From positions 1-9,973 of the forward strand of contig JARFRJ010000457.1 of NCBI GenBank assembly GCA_029287305.1: a stretch of DNA of 9,973 nt, read 5' to 3'. Origin of the DNA: Hyphomonas sp. GTDB lineage: Bacteria > Pseudomonadota > Alphaproteobacteria > Caulobacterales > Hyphomonadaceae. The first letter of the stretch is position 1. Each line of letters opens with the position of its first letter. A model generated the notes under the pieces. The model saw only the letters and a program-made list of their open reading frames with translations, was not told the origin of the DNA and searched no databases. The translations under genes and the position numbers were made by a program. Below are positions 8,346 through 9,973 of this stretch, one piece after another.

Positions 8346-8359
8346 GTGTGTAACCACAC
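8346..8359. promoter_or_regulatory. Operator-like inverted repeat upstream of the ABC transporter operon
   Basis: GTGTG-TAAC-CACAC is a perfect five-bp-arm inverted repeat about 30-45 bases before the ATPase start codon, in the only gap that could hold the operon promoter. It could bind a dimeric regulator. No regulator gene lies nearby and no strong promoter boxes were recognised around it. Confidence 0.35.
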
Positions 8360-8423
8360 ATTTGCAAACCTTGTTAAATTTCACATTTACAGGTCACGCA
8401 CAAGCATAAGGCGAAATATACGC

Positions 8424-8449
8424 AAATAAAAGAGACGCTCCTAGAGCGT
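8424..8449 (-). terminator. Intrinsic terminator after the subunit-IV-like gene
   Basis: On the minus strand ACGCTC-TAG-GAGCGT (8449-8435) forms a six-bp stem, extendable by GA/TC across one mismatch, followed by CTCTTTTATTT. It lies about 25 bases after the stop of the small membrane protein gene and separates it from the ABC operon. The 5' arm belongs to copy 2 of the 19-bp repeat. Confidence 0.65.
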
Positions 8450-8460
8450 GTCCGAGCTAA
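8442..8460 (-). repeat. 19-bp dispersed repeat, copy 2 (inverted)
   Basis: Read on the minus strand this is TTAGCTCGGACACGCTCTA, identical to 5839-5857. It starts about 11 bases after the stop of the subunit-IV-like gene, in that gene's orientation. Part of it forms one arm of a terminator here, but copy 1 has no matching second arm, so termination alone does not explain the conservation. Confidence 0.8.
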
Positions 8461-8471
8461 AATAAGCCGTT

Positions 8472-8765
8472 TCAGCCCGCCAGCATCACAATAATCTGGA
8501 TCAGGACGCCAAGTATAGTAAGCGCGATCACGCCAGCCGTCCATTTTGTACCCATGCCCATAAATACGCCCCCGCCAATTCCCAGAGCCGCGCAGATAAG
8601 CAGAGAGATCAGCCAATTCATACCTGTCGCCAGAACGAAACAGGCATGCGCAGTGATCAAGATCACAATGCCGGACATCCAAAGTGTAAAGGTGATAAAC
8701 CCTTCCCAGGTTCGCTTTTGCTCAGTGATGTCCATTTCGCCGTGTGTATAGTCTGTTCCCGACAT
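8472..8765 (-). CDS. Small three-helix membrane protein with aa3 oxidase subunit IV-like N-terminus
   Basis: A 97-residue integral membrane protein. Residues 11-30 (MDITEQKRTWEGFITFTLWM) resemble the start of the small alphaproteobacterial aa3-type cytochrome c oxidase subunit IV (PF07835): a short acidic/basic MDI-x-E-x-K stretch, an aromatic-G-F motif, then a membrane helix (about 25-47). The classic protein has one helix and about 50 residues; here two more predicted helices follow (about 50-71 and 76-95). The start has GGAG eight bases upstream. No oxidase subunit genes are nearby. The call rests on the short N-terminal motif, so membership of the oxidase is likely but not proven. A good terminator follows. 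It may be a monocistronic unit. Confidence 0.65.
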   Translation of the reverse strand: MSGTDYTHGEMDITEQKRTWEGFITFTLWMSGIVILITAHACFVLATGMNWLISLLICAALGIGGGVFMGMGTKWTAGVIALTILGVLIQIIVMLAG

Positions 8766-8895
8766 GCTTTAAACTCCAAATATGATCTTGGCTCTGTCTT
8801 AATTCAAATCTTGAAAGCGTCAAGTAATCGATCTTAAACGCGGCGTTTATGTCGCTTGTTTATACTTTCGAGCCAGACGCACTCTGTGTCTGTCC
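8766..8895 (-). promoter_or_regulatory. Upstream region of the subunit-IV-like gene with palindromes
   Basis: About 130 bp that should contain this gene's promoter. It holds the odd palindrome TAAACGC-G-GCGTTTA (8835-8849), CTTGA-AAGCG-TCAAG (8810-8824) and CAGAC-GCACTCTGT-GTCTG (8874-8892). A minus-strand TTGACG near 8823 resembles a -35 box, with a poor -10 (TAAGAC) 16 bases on. The palindromes are operator candidates only. Confidence 0.35.
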
Positions 8896-8947
8896 GGCTG
8901 GTAAACTCCATTACACTCCGTCATCGGCTAAGTAGAATTTACCAGCC
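8896..8947 (-). repeat. Long stem-loop at the DUF1178 stop codon
   Basis: GGCTGGTAAA (8896-8905) and TTTACCAGCC (8938-8947) are a perfect ten-bp inverted repeat around 32 bases. In minus-strand RNA the stem extends to 14 pairs through two G-U wobbles that are mismatches in plus-strand RNA. The loop itself holds ACT..CCG-ATGA-CGG-AGT. It begins at the DUF1178 stop (TAG, 8949-8947). No T-run follows, so it is not a standard terminator. Confidence 0.6.
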
Positions 8948-9387
8948 TAATTCAATTCAGTTTTTTTCCTTGGCCGTTTGGGGGTCAGAGACTTTGGCAA
9001 AGGCATCACGCCAATGCCTTCCTCATGCAGAGCGACGCCTTCTTCTGGCGCAACCTCGCCCCAAATGGGTCGTTCCTGAGCCTCTCCATAATGCATGGCG
9101 CGCGCTTCATGAGAAAAATTATCCCCGACATAATCATGGGTTTTGGCAATATAGTCACGGGCGGCCTTGATCGATTTTTGCCGGGCTTTGGCCGCTTCAG
9201 GCCCATCCGGCGCGCGGCGTTTCCTCTGCACCATGGGCGCCATAATCTGTTTGCCAACCCGATCACTTTCGCAGTCAGGACATTGGACGAGGCCAGCCTT
9301 CGCCTGAGTGTCATAGGTTTCGGAAGAGCGAAACCAGGCTTCAAACTCCGCTTCGCAATCGGCGCAGATCAGAGCATAGCGGATCAT
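8947..9387 (-). CDS. DUF1178 family zinc-ribbon-like protein
   Basis: A conserved alphaproteobacterial and betaproteobacterial protein of unknown function, 146 residues. It opens with MIRYALICADCEAEFEAWF, then has two CxxC pairs (C8/C11 and C36/C39) that probably bind zinc, separated by SSETYDTQAKAG. QIMAPMV follows (47-53), then a charged helical middle (QKSIKAARDYI, THDYVGDNFSHEARAMHYGE) and a basic tail (KRPRKK). The ATG overlaps the grxC stop by four bases (ATGA) and has no clear Shine-Dalgarno, so it is likely coupled to grxC. In many relatives a carbon-nitrogen hydrolase gene lies between grxC and this gene; it is absent here. No biochemical role is known. Confidence 0.9.
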   Translation of the reverse strand: MIRYALICADCEAEFEAWFRSSETYDTQAKAGLVQCPDCESDRVGKQIMAPMVQRKRRAPDGPEAAKARQKSIKAARDYIAKTHDYVGDNFSHEARAMHYGEAQERPIWGEVAPEEGVALHEEGIGVMPLPKSLTPKRPRKKTELN

Positions 9388-9644
9388 GCGCTGTGTAGCA
9401 GGACATCCAGAGCGCCTGTCCGCTCTAGCGCCATCATCTCATCGCAGCCCCCAATATGTTCATCCCCGACAAAGATTTGCGGGAAGGTCTGCCCGCCCTT
9501 TGATCGGGCAATCATTTCACGCTTTTTTTCTGCATTCATGCCCGCTTTTATTTCGGTGTACTCGACCCCTTTTTTATGGATCAGAGCTAAAGCCCGAACA
9601 CAATAGGGGCAGAATGCGCGTGTATATATGGTCACAGGTTTCAT
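9384..9644 (-). CDS. grxC: Glutaredoxin 3
   Basis: A small cytoplasmic dithiol glutaredoxin that reduces disulfides and glutathione mixed disulfides with electrons from GSH. It has 86 residues, the usual length. The redox motif is CPYC (12-15); TFPQIF (53-58) carries the cis-proline P55; GGCDE (65-69) is the glutathione-binding turn. The ATG at 9644 is chosen since MKPVTIYTR matches family N-termini; a TTG five codons upstream (9659) is open but less likely. The Shine-Dalgarno is weak (GAAAG). A strong sigma70-like promoter overlaps the end of the upstream comF gene. The DUF1178 gene overlaps its stop by four bases. Confidence 0.95.
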   Translation of the reverse strand: MKPVTIYTRAFCPYCVRALALIHKKGVEYTEIKAGMNAEKKREMIARSKGGQTFPQIFVGDEHIGGCDEMMALERTGALDVLLHSA

Positions 9645-9696
9645 CAGATATGCTTTCAAAGGGGCGGATCAATTTAGTATATGGGTTAATGGCGCT

Positions 9697-9726
9697 ATTA
9701 TATAGTCATATCCTGCGGCCTGACAA
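9697..9726 (-). promoter_or_regulatory. Sigma70-like promoter for grxC-DUF1178 within the comF end
   Basis: On the minus strand TTGTCA (9726-9721) is followed after 18 bases by TATAAT (9702-9697), a perfect -10 box. The -35 lies in comF codons and the -10 overlaps the comF TAA stop. Expected initiation is near 9690, leaving an untranslated leader of about 45 bases before grxC. Confidence 0.65.
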
Positions 9727-9973
9727 CGCGCGCCAAAGTCAGAACATGAATTTGCGCCGCGCCGCCTTTTTTGAGCGCTTGGCTGGCCGCGCGCAGTGTC
9801 GCGCCGGTTGTCATAACATCATCAATTAACAAAATAGTCTTCCCCTCAAATATGGTTTTGTGAGAGGGACGAACCTCAAAAGCCCTGACCAGATTGCGCT
9901 TTCGCTGCCGGGCACTCAGACCGGATTGGCTTTTTGTGGCGCGTTTACGGATCAGTCCGGCCTGTTTGACCGG
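9698..9973 (-). CDS. comF: ComF family phosphoribosyltransferase-like protein, C-terminal part
   Basis: The last 91 residues of a ComF-family protein; the 5' part lies beyond the right edge. The visible part includes RKRATKSQSGLSARQRKRN (9-27), typical of ComF, and the PRPP-binding loop LIDDVMTTGAT (49-59) of the type I phosphoribosyltransferase fold, then ALKKGGAAQIHVLTLAR. ComF was named from competence in Gram-positive bacteria and is linked to DNA uptake or recombination; in proteobacteria its role is less clear. It ends in TAA at 9700-9698, overlapping a promoter for grxC 54 bases downstream. Identity is secure; function in this organism is not. Confidence 0.92.
   Translation of the reverse strand, partial: PVKQAGLIRKRATKSQSGLSARQRKRNLVRAFEVRPSHKTIFEGKTILLIDDVMTTGATLRAASQALKKGGAAQIHVLTLARVVRPQDMTI

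Noticed and set aside
8374..8682. Open frame of 102 residues on the minus strand overlapping the subunit-IV-like gene
   Set aside because: It is in another frame, has no start signal, runs through the terminator and repeat, and has no family features.
8896..8947. tRNA, riboswitch or integron attC site in the stem-loop region
   Set aside because: There is no cloverleaf, no CCA end and no known aptamer core, and the attC R' and R'' boxes are absent. It is kept only as an unexplained stem-loop.

Overview
The window looks like a chromosomal segment of an alphaproteobacterium. Four things point there: a cycHJKL-type cytochrome c maturation cluster (ccmI-ccmE-ccmF), a small membrane protein with the alphaproteobacterial aa3 oxidase subunit IV signature, the comF-grxC-DUF1178 neighbourhood, and a NatA/NatB-like ABC pair. 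Genus cannot be set from this sequence. All but one gene lie on the minus strand, so the text follows them from high to low coordinates. I see no mobile element, tRNA, rRNA or CRISPR array.

Right end (9973-8472, minus). The end of comF runs off the window edge. A strong sigma70-like promoter embedded in the comF stop region reads into grxC (glutaredoxin 3), whose stop overlaps the DUF1178 zinc-ribbon gene by 4 bp. A long stem-loop sits at the DUF1178 stop. An isolated three-helix protein with a subunit-IV-like N-terminus follows and ends in a good intrinsic terminator.

Middle (8315-5410). A two-gene ABC exporter (ATPase 8315-7341, permease 7341-5938, one-base overlap) faces a plus-strand PaaI-like hotdog thioesterase (5410-5838). 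A 19-bp exact repeat, TTAGCTCGGACACGCTCTA, lies just after the hotdog gene and, inverted, just after the subunit-IV-like gene, so the copies bracket the ABC pair.

Left-middle (5242-1717, minus). An acyl-CoA dehydrogenase, an adenine deaminase and a family VIII esterase/beta-lactamase-like serine hydrolase lie in tandem with gaps of 48 and 70 bp. They end in an A-tract/hairpin/U-tract terminator. They could be one transcript, but no shared pathway is evident.

Left end (1600-1, minus). ccmI is unusually short and lacks the normal cytoplasmic loop. A 227-bp structured gap, the largest gene-free stretch here, precedes ccmE (haem chaperone), which overlaps ccmF (haem lyase subunit, truncated by the window edge). 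Together these proteins carry haem to apocytochromes c in the periplasm.

Most of the window is conserved housekeeping or accessory metabolism. I found no convincing new defence or mobile system. The best leads are the 19-bp repeat family, the strand-asymmetric stem-loop after DUF1178, the minimal CcmI and the extended subunit-IV-like protein.
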